From: Diadema setosum | Lineage: Eukaryota > Echinodermata > Echinoidea > Diadematoida > Diadematidae | DNA length: 64,000 nt | Reading direction: 5' to 3' | NCBI RefSeq assembly: GCF_964275005.1 | Contig: NC_092686.1 | Span: forward strand, 46,498,333 to 46,562,332 | Shown: in pieces, positions 12,406-25,026 of the stretch | How the letters are laid out: every line of letters starts with the position of its first letter | Numbering within the stretch: position 1 is the stretch's first letter | The notes under the pieces: model-generated | The model's input: only the letters and a program-made list of their open reading frames with translations | Databases searched by the model: none | Told to the model about the DNA's origin: nothing | Made by a program: the position numbers and the translations under genes

Positions 12406-13779
12406 CAGTGGCGTACCATGGGTCAAGACATTGGGGGGGGGGCACCTCATGGCAGCAACATCAGAATTGCATAACGTAACAATTAAATGCGAGCGAGCGG
12501 AGCGAGCGACCTTGAAAATTTTGACATTTTACAGTCACCAAACTGCCGTTTGTAGCTATATATAATATATATATATATTTGCTTTGGAAATTAAGGGGGT
12601 TGCACCGGGCGCAACTGCTGGCAGTTGCTGGCAGTAACATCACGAGAATGGCATAACGATTAAATGCGAGCGAGCGAAGCGAGCGAGCTTGAAAATGTTG
12701 ACATTTTACAGTCCCCAAACTGCCGTTTGTAGCTATATTTTTTTCGCTTTGGAAATTCAGGGGGGGGGGGGGCGCACCGGGTGCAACTGCTGGCAATTAC
12801 TGGCTGTAATATCAGGAGAATGGCATGTAACGGTTAAATGCGAGCGAGCGAAGCGAGCGAGCTTGAAATTTTGACATTACAATTAATGTTCCCAAAACTG
12901 CCGTTTTTAGGTATATTTTTTCGCTTTGGAAATTAAGGGGAGGGGGCGCATCGGGCGCAACTGCTGGCAATTACTGACAGCAACATCAAGAGAATTGCAT
13001 AGCGATTTTGAAAATTTTGACATTATACAGTCCCAAAACTGCCGTTTGTAGCTATATTTTTTCGCTTTGGAAATTAAGGAGAGGGGGCGCACCGGGCGCA
13101 ACTGCTGGCAATTACTGACAGCAACATCAGGAGAATTGCATAACAATTAAATGCGAGCGAGCGAAGCGAGCGAGCTTGAAAATTTTGACATTTTATAGTC
13201 CCAAAACTGCCGCTTTTAGCTGTATTTTTTCGCTTTGGAAATTAAGGGGAGGGGGCGCACAGGGCGCAACTGCTGGCAATTACTGACAGCAACATCAGGA
13301 GAATTGAATAGCATGTGAGCGAGCGAAGCGAGCGAGCTTGAAAATTTTGACATTTTACAGGCCAAAAACTGCCGTTTTTAGCTATTTTTTTTTTCTCTTT
13401 GGAAATTAAGGGAAGGGGCGCACCGGGCGCAACTGCTGGCAATTACTTACAGCAGCATCAGGAGAATTGCATAACGATTAAATGCGAGCGAGCGAGTTTG
13501 AAAATTTTGACATTTTACAGTCCCCAAACTGCCGTTTGTAGCTATATTTTTTCGCTTTGGAAATTAAGGGGAGGGGACGCACCGGGCGCAACTGCTGGCA
13601 ATTACTGACAGCAGCATCAGGAGAATATACCTAACGATTAAATGCGAGCGAGCGAAGCGAGCGAGCGAGCTTGAAAATTTTGACATTTTACAGTCCAAAA
13701 ACTGTCGTTTGTAGCTACATATATATTTTTTCGCTTTGGAGGGAGGGGGCGCCCGGTGCGCCCCCTGGATCCGCCACTG
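12406..13779 (+). mobile_element. hAT-like element containing about eight 165 bp tandem units
   Basis: Left end CAGTGGCGTACCATGGG and right end CCTGGATCCGCCACTG match the common hAT-like CAGTGGCG terminus. The interior is a tandem of units carrying GCGAGCGAGCGAAGCGAGC, with cores near 12490, 12668, 12841, 13155, 13317, 13489 and 13648 plus a copy lacking the core near 13000. I found no matching 8 bp duplication at the flanks. The units are the reverse complement of those at 50-54 kb. Confidence 0.78.
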
Positions 13780-14326
13780 GTAGTCAAGGGTGTCGGTTTA
13801 TGTTCAAGATTGGGGAGGTATGACCAGCGAGGGGGCGTCGAAGTGACCAAGCGGGAGAAGGATGTCCAAAATTTGCACTTTATATAGAGCATCCTCTAAT
13901 TTGTTGTGTTTGTGAGTGTGTGTGTTTCATATAGATGGAAAAGTTAGGAAATAACCAAGGTCAAGTCTTATTATTGGCAATGCAAGGCATTTTAAGGTAG
14001 ATTAGTATGTAAAGCAACACTGCAAAATCAATGATCAAGCTTTGATAGCAAATGTGTACAACCTATTGCGCAACATTGCAGCGACTCTTTTTGCCATTCC
14101 ATTGTTCTGAGTACACTGCGCACATCCTGCTTGTATTCAAAATGCCAACCAGGAATCACACTGAATCACAATCTTTTGTCGTCTCCGGGCTTTTTGAACA
14201 ATGTTTCACTATAATACCTCTTTAATTATATGGTTAAAAGAAATCTTAGAAAAATAACTTTTTTCTTGATCATCCTTTCATGTCGATTTCAAAAGCAGTT
14301 TACTAACCTTGAATTACCATTCTGGT

Positions 14327-14361
<35 letters not shown>

Positions 14362-14362
<1 letters not shown>

Positions 14363-14432
14363 AGCGGATTGGGGGGGGGGGGCACGTGCCCCACATGCCC
14401 CCCCCCCCCCCCCCCCCGTAGTTACGCCACTG
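14362..14432. mobile_element. small hAT-like remnant with G and C runs
   Basis: CAGCGGATTGGGGG at the left and GTAGTTACGCCACTG at the right, with only G and C runs around GCACGTGCCCCACATG between them. A run of about 30 T precedes it. Confidence 0.5.
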
Positions 14433-16860
14433 AAAGGTTACATGAGGTAAAGGAGTCCATCTCCCTGGTTACATGCATGGTTAGATGTCCGTCGCAAACG
14501 ACGAATACGTCATGGAACCGCACAACGGATCGGACCAAGTACGAAGCTTCAAAGCTCCTTGATCGGACCAGGGAGGTGAGAGCACCTCCTTGATCGGACG
14601 GACACAGACGGCCGCATTGATTGCGGACATCGGAATGCGACAGCAGAAGTGGGTTCTGGTCTTCTTTCCCACTCGCCACTCCCGGTCGTCTGGAGACGTC
14701 TGTCCTCGAAGGATTGGATACCCTGGAGAAAGCAGCTTCGGTCTCTCATCCGTCAAGGGGTAGACTATAATATGTGTTGCTTGAAGGTTTCAAGACTATA
14801 ATAGTACGTGAAGCTCATCGGTCGAAGGCAGCTTTCAAGTAGTCCTTGGAATGCTTGAGAGGGAAGAGCTTGAGTGGGCCTCCGAAGAGACGTTTGTTAT
14901 GCCCGGGTACAAGGAAGAGACTTCCTTAATTTCGATGGAAACCATAAAAGCGTATATTATGGCTATGGCAGAAGGGGTGCGTATAACGATTGCATATCGC
15001 ACACACGTGCATACACGTGCTGAGCTGGACTCATTATATTTACATGATTAATTATTTTAGATGTTAAGCCTACTGAAAACCTTTGTTATTTCTTTTAAGA
15101 AGTCGGTCGGCAATTTATGTCCAAACATTCTGTTTGAAAGAATTTAATAATCGAATATGACCGGATAAAAGATCCAACAACGACAGCAAAATCAGCAATT
15201 ATATAGGTAATGATGATCACTTAAACTATTTTGGATTTTGCTGTTACAGTGTAGACTTAGAACGCAACACAGCCAATATAACTTGCATACATACAACTTA
15301 CCAAACACAACGAAACTACCAACCTTTACATAACGAGCACTTTTATAAACTTTTTAACAAATAAACACAGAAACTAACAAAAACAATGAAAAGCGTTGAT
15401 CGTCTTTGTTTGCTCGAAAAGACCGAGTCAAGTTTAAGGGGCATTTATAATGCAAAATGTGATGAAATTATGAAAAAAAAAATGAAAGTGAAATATGCCT
15501 TATTCTGAGTTACTAACCAACTCAGAAGAAGACAAGTAATTTCCCCAAAATCTAATGTGCAGATGAGGTAAAAGTGAAATGACATAATGTATACCAAGTG
15601 GGTTATTCGCTGATGTTTCTTGGAAGGGTGCTCCTCTTCCCATCATCCTCCCAACCATCGGTCTCGATCCACCAGTCTCTCACTGGGTCTTGTCTGGTAT
15701 TTAGACAAGTTGATTTATTATCACGTTCACATTAAAACCTTGTTAGGAATATCAAGGGCATCAATATTAGAGGGAACTTACAGGCAGCAACCTTGAACAG
15801 TACTGCAAGTTTTTATCAAACGTTTTGTTGAGGAACTATCAATACCTGACTATTTAGGTTCTTTTAAGCCCATCAACGCTTATAGAAAACAAACATTCCA
15901 ACTGTGTGCCGGTGTGGATTAAGTGGATATAAGACCCCAAGTCCATGTATTCATTAACACCAGTTTCTTTACTACCTGTAACAGCATGTCTTACTCCGTC
16001 ACATTATGACATCACTATTCAGTATACGTTGCCTCGGAAAGGAATACCATTATAGTTTCCAAGCTATGACCTCGGTGCTGCGTCCATGCACGCGACTCTC
16101 ATCAGAATACGGGATCTCACGCCATATTGTTAACGCTTATTAAAGAATTTCATGAACCCTGAATTTCTAATTCTCACTTGCTTTTCGGCAGTCGACAATA
16201 TATAAAAACGAAAGTTACTTAAACATACATACGAAGTCACATACTTAAGTGTCATCGTCTCACAAAAATAATTATCCATTCTGCGGACGAATCCGCGTCC
16301 TCTTAACATAATTATTGTATAGTAACCCATCACATCAAAATCATTGTATACTTGCGGGATAACAAGCAACGATGATTTTTTTAGAATGAGAAAGTTAGGT
16401 ACTGAGTTATTACTGAGTTATTGACCTGAAAATTATTTTTTCATCTTTTGTGCACAAATTCATCGGAAAGTTGAAAGGCAAAGACATATTCTACTCATGA
16501 CAGATGACACTACACTTCACGGGAACATTTAAAAACCTTCAAATCACAAATCTCACCTGTACTTACATAATCTTTGTGCGCTTCAAATAAAACTTTCCCT
16601 CCGTTTGTTTGTTTGTTTTTTTTTTTAATCACATCATTTCAGAAGACTGAACAAATGAGTTCAGGCTACTTATTCTCCAATGTGCTGCCGTGTATATCGC
16701 ATGCAACGAAATGAAATCAAACGGTTTCTTTAGTATTTATACATGCACTTAATTTTATCTTCTCGCTTCAAAGAAACCGTATTGTAACATCCCTTTGAAA
16801 TGAGTACAAAATACCCATGAAATTCAAGATGAATGATATAGAAGAGAACACGCAAATATA
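14433..16860. other. intergenic, no gene seen
   Basis: Only short frames without recognisable similarity. A short inverted CACCTCC/GGAGGTG pair sits near 14575-14590. Confidence 0.6.
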
Positions 16861-16864
16861 CTAA

Positions 16865-16980
16865 TACTCACATTATATTCATGCATACAAACATACACAC
16901 AGACATACACACACATACATAATTATGCTTACATACATGCATGCATACATACAAACACACATACACACATACATAGAGCA
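16865..16980 (+). repeat. CATA/CACA tetranucleotide tract
   Basis: Imperfect ACATACACACATACATAC-type repeats. Confidence 0.85.
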
Positions 16981-17150
16981 TGCATACATTATGATAATTA
17001 TGGTCATTGTGGTAATGGATCTAAACGATGTTATCACATTGACTACCATTCTGTTGGTTTCATCACAATTATTGTCATTGTTATATATCATCAATACCAG
17101 CAATATGCAACAATCTCTCTCGAGATTCTCCTCTATCTCTTCATCATTTA

Positions 17151-17205
17151 GAGAGAGAGAGAGAGGGGGGGGGGGAGAGAGAGAGAGAGAGAGAGAGAGA
17201 CGGGG
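17151..17205 (+). repeat. GA and G purine tract
   Basis: GA repeats interrupted by eleven G. Confidence 0.92.
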
Positions 17206-17757
17206 AGAGAGGCAGGGGAAAAGGAGGATACAAGACATTATAGAATGAGGCACATTTGCGACTGACGTAACCAAGATACCAGACAGTGTGTGTGAAGAAT
17301 ATATCAACCATTTGTGTCTATACATGTACCACCCATCTCCCTCCTCAGTCCCCCCCCCCCCCCTCTCCCTCTGACGCAAACTTATTCCATGCATGTCATG
17401 ATGTCCTCGAATTAGCCTCTTATGACACCTTCCTTTCGTAAGAAACACGCCAAGCCAAACGTGACCCAACACACAGATATAGAATGTTCTCAAAGAAAAT
17501 GCTCTCGACTCACGTTCACATAGTAGAACATGCTTCTGGTATAAACGAAAATATTCTCGACACACTAATAGCTGCCACTTCAGAGCGAAAAGCAAGGATC
17601 AACAAGGTCGTGATACATTTTTGACCCATTATGCTAAATGCAATGTGTTATGACATTCAAATCAATCCAATTCAATTCAGTTCAAATTTTATAACGAACT
17701 TCGTTTTCGATTCAAATTCAAGGAAAACAAAACTAAAATGTATTACAACAATATCTA

Positions 17758-17760
<3 letters not shown>

Positions 17761-17811
<51 letters not shown>
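17761..17811 (+). repeat. AT microsatellite
   Basis: About 25 uninterrupted AT repeats. Confidence 0.97.
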
Positions 17812-17812
<1 letters not shown>

Positions 17813-18019
17813 CAAACTCTATGTTCAAAACAATTGTTGTTGGAAAAGAGAGGCCCACGTGAAAGACAAGCTTGGAGAGATTATAATTTAAACTTACATT
17901 AGCAAGAGAAAAGTAAAGGAACGGAAGTTCACGCAGGCACAGAGACGCTGGGGAAAAAACAAAGACATATATAGGGCAAACAACAAGAGACATTAGGAAG
18001 GGGCAGATTAGAGGGAGAA

Positions 18020-18070
18020 GAAAGGAAGGGAGGGAAGGAGGAAGGAGGAAGGAAGGAAGGAAGGAAGGAC
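18020..18070 (+). repeat. GGAA-rich purine tract
   Basis: GGAAGGAGGAAGGAAGGAA-type repeats. Confidence 0.85.
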
Positions 18071-19332
18071 TATTTGAGAGGAAGCAGGGGTCCGCAGCAC
18101 ATGCAGCGCTAGTGCCAGACACTATCTATTGGCATGGGCAAAGTAATTAACATCAAAGAAATTATGCAAATTATGTACATTGGAAGGTGACATGGATTAT
18201 CACGTGGCCGTGCACACATGACAGGATAACATCGATTGGAAACGATTTTCTCAAAGACTTAATTTGTGCATGAAGGCGTTGTAAGTTTGGAGAAAAAAAA
18301 AATCCATGCATCGGTGATGCATTAATTGCAGTTGCTATCAAACCTAAATTTGTTGATTTTTTTTTGGCTAATTTCGTTTGGCATTTGTTTGGGGACCAGC
18401 AAAATATAACGTTTAAAACTTTTCAAATCCCCGTATAGTCTATATACATTGCGATCTTAATTGAATTCAGCATTATATCCTGCAAAATCTGGCATATTAA
18501 AGTGATACTCCCTTCTTCCCTTATCTTTTTTTTTTTTAAGCTGATGTCATAGAAATTGAAACAAGAACCAATATCCAAATAGGTTCAGTTGAAATAAGGT
18601 AATTATTTCGAGCATAAATTTTCATTGGCAGTGTGATATTCGTCATTTCTGATTTTGTGATATTCTGTTTTTTGTTGTTGTTGGGTTGTTGTTTTTTTCA
18701 ATTTCTCATGTAGCTTTATAGGTGAAAAGTTCCGCACTCGTTTCCAATTCTATTTACCGCTTGCCATTGTGTTCCTTGAACATACTCCTCATTCGGAATG
18801 GAAACAGCAACTTCTTCACCCTCTTCTTATTATTAAAAAAAAATCCAAATATAGAGAAATTATGTTCACTATAGTCCAATTTTTCATCTTCCCATCATCG
18901 TTGTTATTACCTTCATCGCTATAACAGCAGTTTTAACAATGATTGATTAAAAACTCTTGTATAGTTCACACGAACACTGATGATCGTTTCCGATATTGTC
19001 CTATTTTCTATATTGGAAGTGACATTAATCTAATCTGAAGTTGATATTGTTTAGCATTGAAATCAATAATTAGTTAATAGATATTACAAATGTGATTGTA
19101 GACACTTGTTCTTATTTGACAAAACACATTTTTAAGGCTTGGCAGTCTAACTCTGGGTGGGAGTATGATTTCGAATTACCTTTTTCATCATTTTAGAACT
19201 CTGGGAACTACATACAAATTTCTCGTTTATACAATCATTGATAGGTTGATGGCACCGTTCCAATAAATTTCACAAGTCAGAAGGAAAAAAAGTAAGAAAA
19301 AAGTCCAATCTGTGCGATAAACACAAATACAA

Positions 19333-19386
19333 ACACACACACACGCACACACACACACACACATACAAACAAACACACAAGCACAC
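19333..19386 (+). repeat. CA microsatellite
   Basis: CA repeats with CGCA and CATA interruptions. Confidence 0.9.
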
Positions 19387-22163
19387 ATTTTATTTTTTAT
19401 GCGTTGGCGGTGATTTTGACTAGTGAAATTAATGAGCACACGATTCACGTGTACTTGCTTGCCAGACCTGGTAGCATTTACGTAAATACCTCAATGAGAA
19501 TCACGTTCAGGCACGCGGAACGTTTAAACGCGTGTGCTCGGATGCATATTGTATGATGTATGTCTTCTTCTTGCAACAATAAACGGCAAACAAAACAAAA
19601 AAAAAAGAAATAAAAAAAATAAAAAAATAAAATATATCATACACACATTTGATCGTGACAAGTTGCTGCTCTATTCCTAAATGACAAAATCGATGCAGAA
19701 ATGCACGTATAGAAAACAATTTCCGCAATTCTGATGACAGTAGGCCCTATATAGTCTGACAAAGAGGAGAGGAGAGATATACTCAATTCTTTATACTTTA
19801 ACCAACACCATATAACAATGTCCGACAGTGTAGTAGATAGTAGACTGATGCACAGCTCATACGTGACAAATAGAATGATGGCCCAGTTTTCTTAGCACCC
19901 ATGTAATTAAATCAGATCCAATGATGGTGATATCACAGAATTTCTTTACCTGTGTGCTTGCTTCCTTCATCCCTATTCTTTCCATTTCTATTTTAAGTTA
20001 TTTTGCTTATGTCATCACGTATATAATATTATCGTCAGCACCATTTTGAGCAGAGGTTTCTTACCTGCCTGCAGAGGCAGGGTCAAGCATTTTGTGTTTG
20101 AATGAAGATAAGATTCTATTTCGGTGTTAAGGGGAAATCCATACGCCATTGTTATTATCCATTATTTGTCCGACATTGTGTGTTTTTCTTTTATTGTGCT
20201 CTATGAATGACTTTTCACAATTTGTAACAATTTGCTGCGGATTTGAATTGAAGACAATTTGACTAAAACATAATCTAAAACATGTAGATGTGTTCAGGTG
20301 TGTACATTCTACCCATGTCAAGTCCTAAAAGCCATTGTGTGGTTTTTATGCAACGCCTTTTTATCATGGTTTTTACTATCATTATATGTATCATATTACA
20401 GAGAGAAAAAAAATCTTTACTTTCAGCTCTTTGCTCATGCTGTAATTACTATGTTCTAATGTACCAAGTAATAATGACATCTGGAGCACGATTCCTATAT
20501 GGCACTTGATGGATCAGCGCGTAATAACTTATCAATGTTATTGAGAAGCAATAACTAGTTAGCCTACATTATTTATTATCCTTGTTATTGTTCTATAACT
20601 AAGATAGGATGAAATAAGAGGATAGCTTTGTTTCATTTGTGTTTGTTAGCAGTGCATGGTATAGCAGTGATGTTTCGAGAGACGATGATGAGTATAGAAT
20701 TGGTCATTATACCACTATGTCAAAGTGAGGATTTGATTACCTCACGACACTTTCAATGACTTTTGCAACAATGTAAAACTCATGTTTTCACATGGTGTAT
20801 AGCTAACGACCACATAAAACGTTACCCGCTTCATTGCTATCGTTATGTAGCAACAAAATGCAACGAAATAAAGAAGTGAGTTATATCTCCAGTAAGGATC
20901 TATGCGGGGATCTATACGTTCTTCTTTTTGAATTCATTTTTTTTTTTTTCAAGTAGAATTTGGTGAAGTTTTGTTTGTAAATCAGTGGAATACTCTCCAG
21001 GCCATGACAGTTCCATCTCGACTGGGTTGCAGCCAAGGTTGCTACCGATTTGACATAATCTAGTGAAAATATATGAAACTTCAATGCTGGAAAAAGTTCC
21101 ATAACTTTCTTGCGTGACTTCATGTCTAAGCTTGATGAAACGACTTCCATTCTCTTCATCTAACCTTACTCTACAAATAAAAAAAACTGAAGTAGTTGGA
21201 TTGTTGTAACTAGTCTTAGCTTTTATGGTAATATGATAATATTCATCGCAATATTTACACTCAATAAAGATATTTACGGCCTTGTCATTATACTACCTCC
21301 CTGGTTATACAATATTGAATGCCGACAATAAAAACCTCATAATCAATATCAGTGATAATTGGATTCTGATTATCACTTATTTTCTCTGCTTCATAACAGG
21401 TATCATCGTTATTATCATCATTACTGTTATCCTCATCAACAGACGTACTGAACAGTAGTGATGATACAAAGGAATTACTAAAAGCGGAAGAAAAAACAAA
21501 GTTGCGATGGTACCAGAAGTGACATCAGTAGCTATGGTAATTCGTGCGTAAGATGACACAGGGTTTGTATAGTCAAACAAGATAGATGTATGAATAGCCA
21601 GCAATAATGTGTGACTAAAACAATACAGGCGTACAAGAACACAACGTGCCTGATATGATGAGGTTGCGTGTGAAGCCAAGAGCCTAAAACCAAGGAGACC
21701 GCCAAAACTGCGAAATACAAACACGTATATATTGTGGAAAAGTATCATATCAAAATACCAAACGACCAAAGCGCGGAAGTGCGAAATCGTGCAGTCATTG
21801 TGATCCAAACTTCTGAAAAAACAAACAAACAAACAAACAAAACAAAACAAAACAAGGGCGGCAAATCAGCCGAATAGAATGAGAGAGACGAACTCCCCCT
21901 GAAAAAAACAAACAAACAACAATAGAAACCCCTGAAAACATGTTACTTCCGATGGGTTCATGGACGCGGTCGTTATGATTGCACGATTACTTTGTATTGG
22001 CAAAACGTGCGTAACTGTGGCTATAAGCTTTCCGGTTTTCGGTATATTGAGGAAATCAATGACGAAGCATGAGCCACGCCCATTGGCGCACGTGATCATG
22101 ATCGTTATACCTTCTTCTCTCACCTCAATCTTTCTCTCCATGTTTGTTGTATATTATGCATGT

Positions 22164-22258
22164 ATATTAATTAATTAATTAATTAATTAAACAATTAATT
22201 AATCGTTCAATCAATCAATTAATTAATTAATAAATAAATCAATTTATTTATTTATATA
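22164..22258 (+). repeat. TTAA/ATTA tract
   Basis: TTAATTAATTAA repeats followed by TCAATCAATTAA and TTTATTTA. Confidence 0.9.
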
Positions 22259-22341
22259 CTTATTCGCTTATCATGTTCAAGATCATGCTATGTGTATGTT
22301 CTTACTCTCATTCCCTTACTCTCTGTCTCCTTTTAGTTATC

Positions 22342-22521
22342 CAGGGGCGGATCCAGGAATTCCGTAAAGAGGGGGCGTGTTTACAAAATTAAAGGGGGGG
22401 GGGGGCGCACGCACCCCTCCCCCCCCCCCCCATTTTTTTCTTTTTATTTCTTTTGTTTCAACAAAAAAAATAAAGGGGGGGGGGCGTGCGCCGGTTGCGG
22501 TCCTCCCTGGATCCGCCCCTG
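22342..22521. mobile_element. small hAT-like MITE
   Basis: CAGGGGCGGATCCAGG and CCTGGATCCGCCCCTG are exact inverted ends. GTTATC lies on both sides (22336-22341, 22522-22527). The 180 bp interior is G and C runs around a T-rich spacer. Confidence 0.8.
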
Positions 22522-24711
22522 GTTATCTGTTACCTGCGTTGGAAAAAAAAAAAAGTCTTCAATTTCATGGATATAATCATGAGAAGAAATGCTCTTAACA
22601 CGACGATGTCTTTTTTTTAATTTTGGCTAAAAATGGATTGGCTACATAGACTGCCTCTCAATTTTACAGGAATGGATAAAACTTTGTGTTCGTAGTGTCA
22701 GTCACTTACAGAATGAAACTACAACGTGTATTAATGTCATACGTGTTGTCCTATACATAATTACATTATTGGACATATCAAAGCAGTGATAAGCCATTCA
22801 CAGACAGTGTAAACATGATACAGTTATCATCACATTCCTACTAGTGGGTCATTGACATCAATTTAAACAAGAACTCTTATCAGACCATGTTCTTATCGCA
22901 AATGCACGGTGTTTATCAAACACGAGAAGATTCTGTTGGAATGAGCTGGGACAATACCTTATGATCAAAGGGACCTGTTGCAATAGCGATCTTATTGTGA
23001 TTAAAGTCTGCAAACCGCTCGCCGAGGAACTTTGAACGAAATCCTCACGTGTCCCGACAGGAGGTCTGCTTCCTACACTGTCGCTCTCTATTCCTCTGTC
23101 TTGTCGACCGTGTTGTAATGTTGGATATCTGTATTCACAACTTCTGATCACATGACTGACAACTCCGATATCATGTGACAAGTCTCACGTGACCTGTCTA
23201 TTGTCTTTGCCTTGCTATTGTTTCAAAGTTTCAAATAGCTCACCTTTAACACTCAGTGATAAGCAAGTTCTGAGTAAGCCCATGTGCACATCGGTACAAA
23301 TTATCTTTCTTTTTTCTCTTAGTTGGTTAGGCACTTCATTCGTTTCAAAGCGACATAATGCATCAGCTTTTATCTCATAGGAATTTATGTAATTCATGTA
23401 AAAACGAAGAATGAACATGTGACCAGAATGGTTCGTCGATCAACACTCGGGGGAAGCATTCATTTCATTGTTTATAGCATTGAATGCATTTACAAACTTT
23501 TTTTTTCTATCAATATTGGCAAATACAAGGCTTGCCGTCACGTGGATGTGCCGGCAAGCGCAATTGGAATTATAAGAATAATCATGATATTATTTTTGGT
23601 GCTTATCTCAGTGAATTCTTAAAAAAAAACAAAAAAAAAAAACACACATGACCTTTTGCTGCTCATGTGCCAACTGGAACCCCGAACTGGCTTTTTGTAG
23701 ACTATGATTCCGCCATTTCGAGATTTATTGCGTTATTGTGCTATGAACAACATCTATAATTATGGTGAATGGAGCTGAACACAAATCACACGGGTTTCAC
23801 GATACTTCAGGGCAACTCCCACACCTCCAAGAGTAAAACAAAATAACCATAAAATATGCACTTTGGTTAGATCAGGGACCTCATTGGTTATTAGATCGAG
23901 GACAAGATACCTCCTTGGTTAGATCAGGAACAGGAAAGGATCAGGGTCAAAACTACATAATTCGCGTCATTTTAGTGTTACAACCTGTGTTGTCCTCGCC
24001 TAGTACAATGTGTACCTTTTTGGTACAATATAACCAAGGATGTATACTACTAAAGATATAACACTGTAACATAACTGAACATGTAGAGCAATTCAAATGT
24101 GAAACACGACTTTTTTTCTTTTCGCAGAAAAATAACTATCATATAATATCATATAATATCATAATAATATGTGGAACTGGGGGAATTTTTCATCGCTGAC
24201 GCAGTACGCTGCATTTGAATAACAACTTGACTATCCCATAATGGATGGAAAGGAAAAACTGCCATACTATTCAAAACCGAAAATGTTTGTGATTATACCT
24301 TGCGAGATTGTTTTCTCTCACATTCTCATGAATTTTCGGGTGGCTTTGTCCTCTATCATTCTGTATGAAGCAAAGCGCAATGGGCACGACTCGAGGGTGA
24401 TATTATACACAGCATATACGTTCTTTTTGTATCCTAGTATGTTTGGACCAATGTTCGAATGCCGGTTATATTTCGTCGTCACTCACGCTGACAAGTTTTG
24501 CTCACCCAAAGGACTACAGACTTGCATCAGATGGTGAGTGTGTCGGTCATGGCATGGATAAACATCATAGAAAACTCTCTTACAAAGTGAAAAAAAAAAA
24601 AGAAAAAAAGAAAACAGGCAAACAACCGGAAAACGCGCATACAGATTTGATGTGCTGGTTGCCGTAGCAAAATATTACAGATATAATTATATAATAAATC
24701 AACAGAACTTA

Positions 24712-24778
24712 GCAAAAAAAAACAAAACAAACAAACAAAACAAAACAAACAAAACAAAACAAAACAAAACAAAACAAA
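24712..24778 (+). repeat. CAAAA minisatellite
   Basis: CAAAACAAACAAAACAAAA-type repeats. Confidence 0.9.
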
Positions 24779-24927
24779 GAATTACATACGAATAATGATG
24801 CGAACCTCAGCTTCTTCTAACCTAACATCGCTTTATTAATTGTTGGTTTCTCTGGACAAGTGACTTCCCCTTTAAAACATTTCAAGCGATTAAATAGGGC
24901 ATTAATGTCTCAGTCACAAGACTATTT

Positions 24928-24939
24928 GTGTGTGTGCGT

Positions 24940-24987
<48 letters not shown>

Positions 24988-25026
24988 GTGTGTGTGTGTG
25001 TGTGTATGTGTGTATGTGTGTGTGTA
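24928..25026 (+). repeat. TG microsatellite
   Basis: TGTG and TGCG repeats of nearly 100 bases. Confidence 0.95.

Larger units (their letters stand above)
18130..22335. other. intergenic, AT-rich, no gene seen
   Basis: Microsatellites and A/T runs only. Frames of up to 157 codons (21377-21850 minus) lack recognisable domains. Confidence 0.6.

Noticed and set aside
16879-17595. 238-codon minus-strand open frame
   Set aside because: It reads through CATA, GA and C-run repeats; the product is mostly low-complexity serine, leucine, cysteine and valine tracts with no domain.
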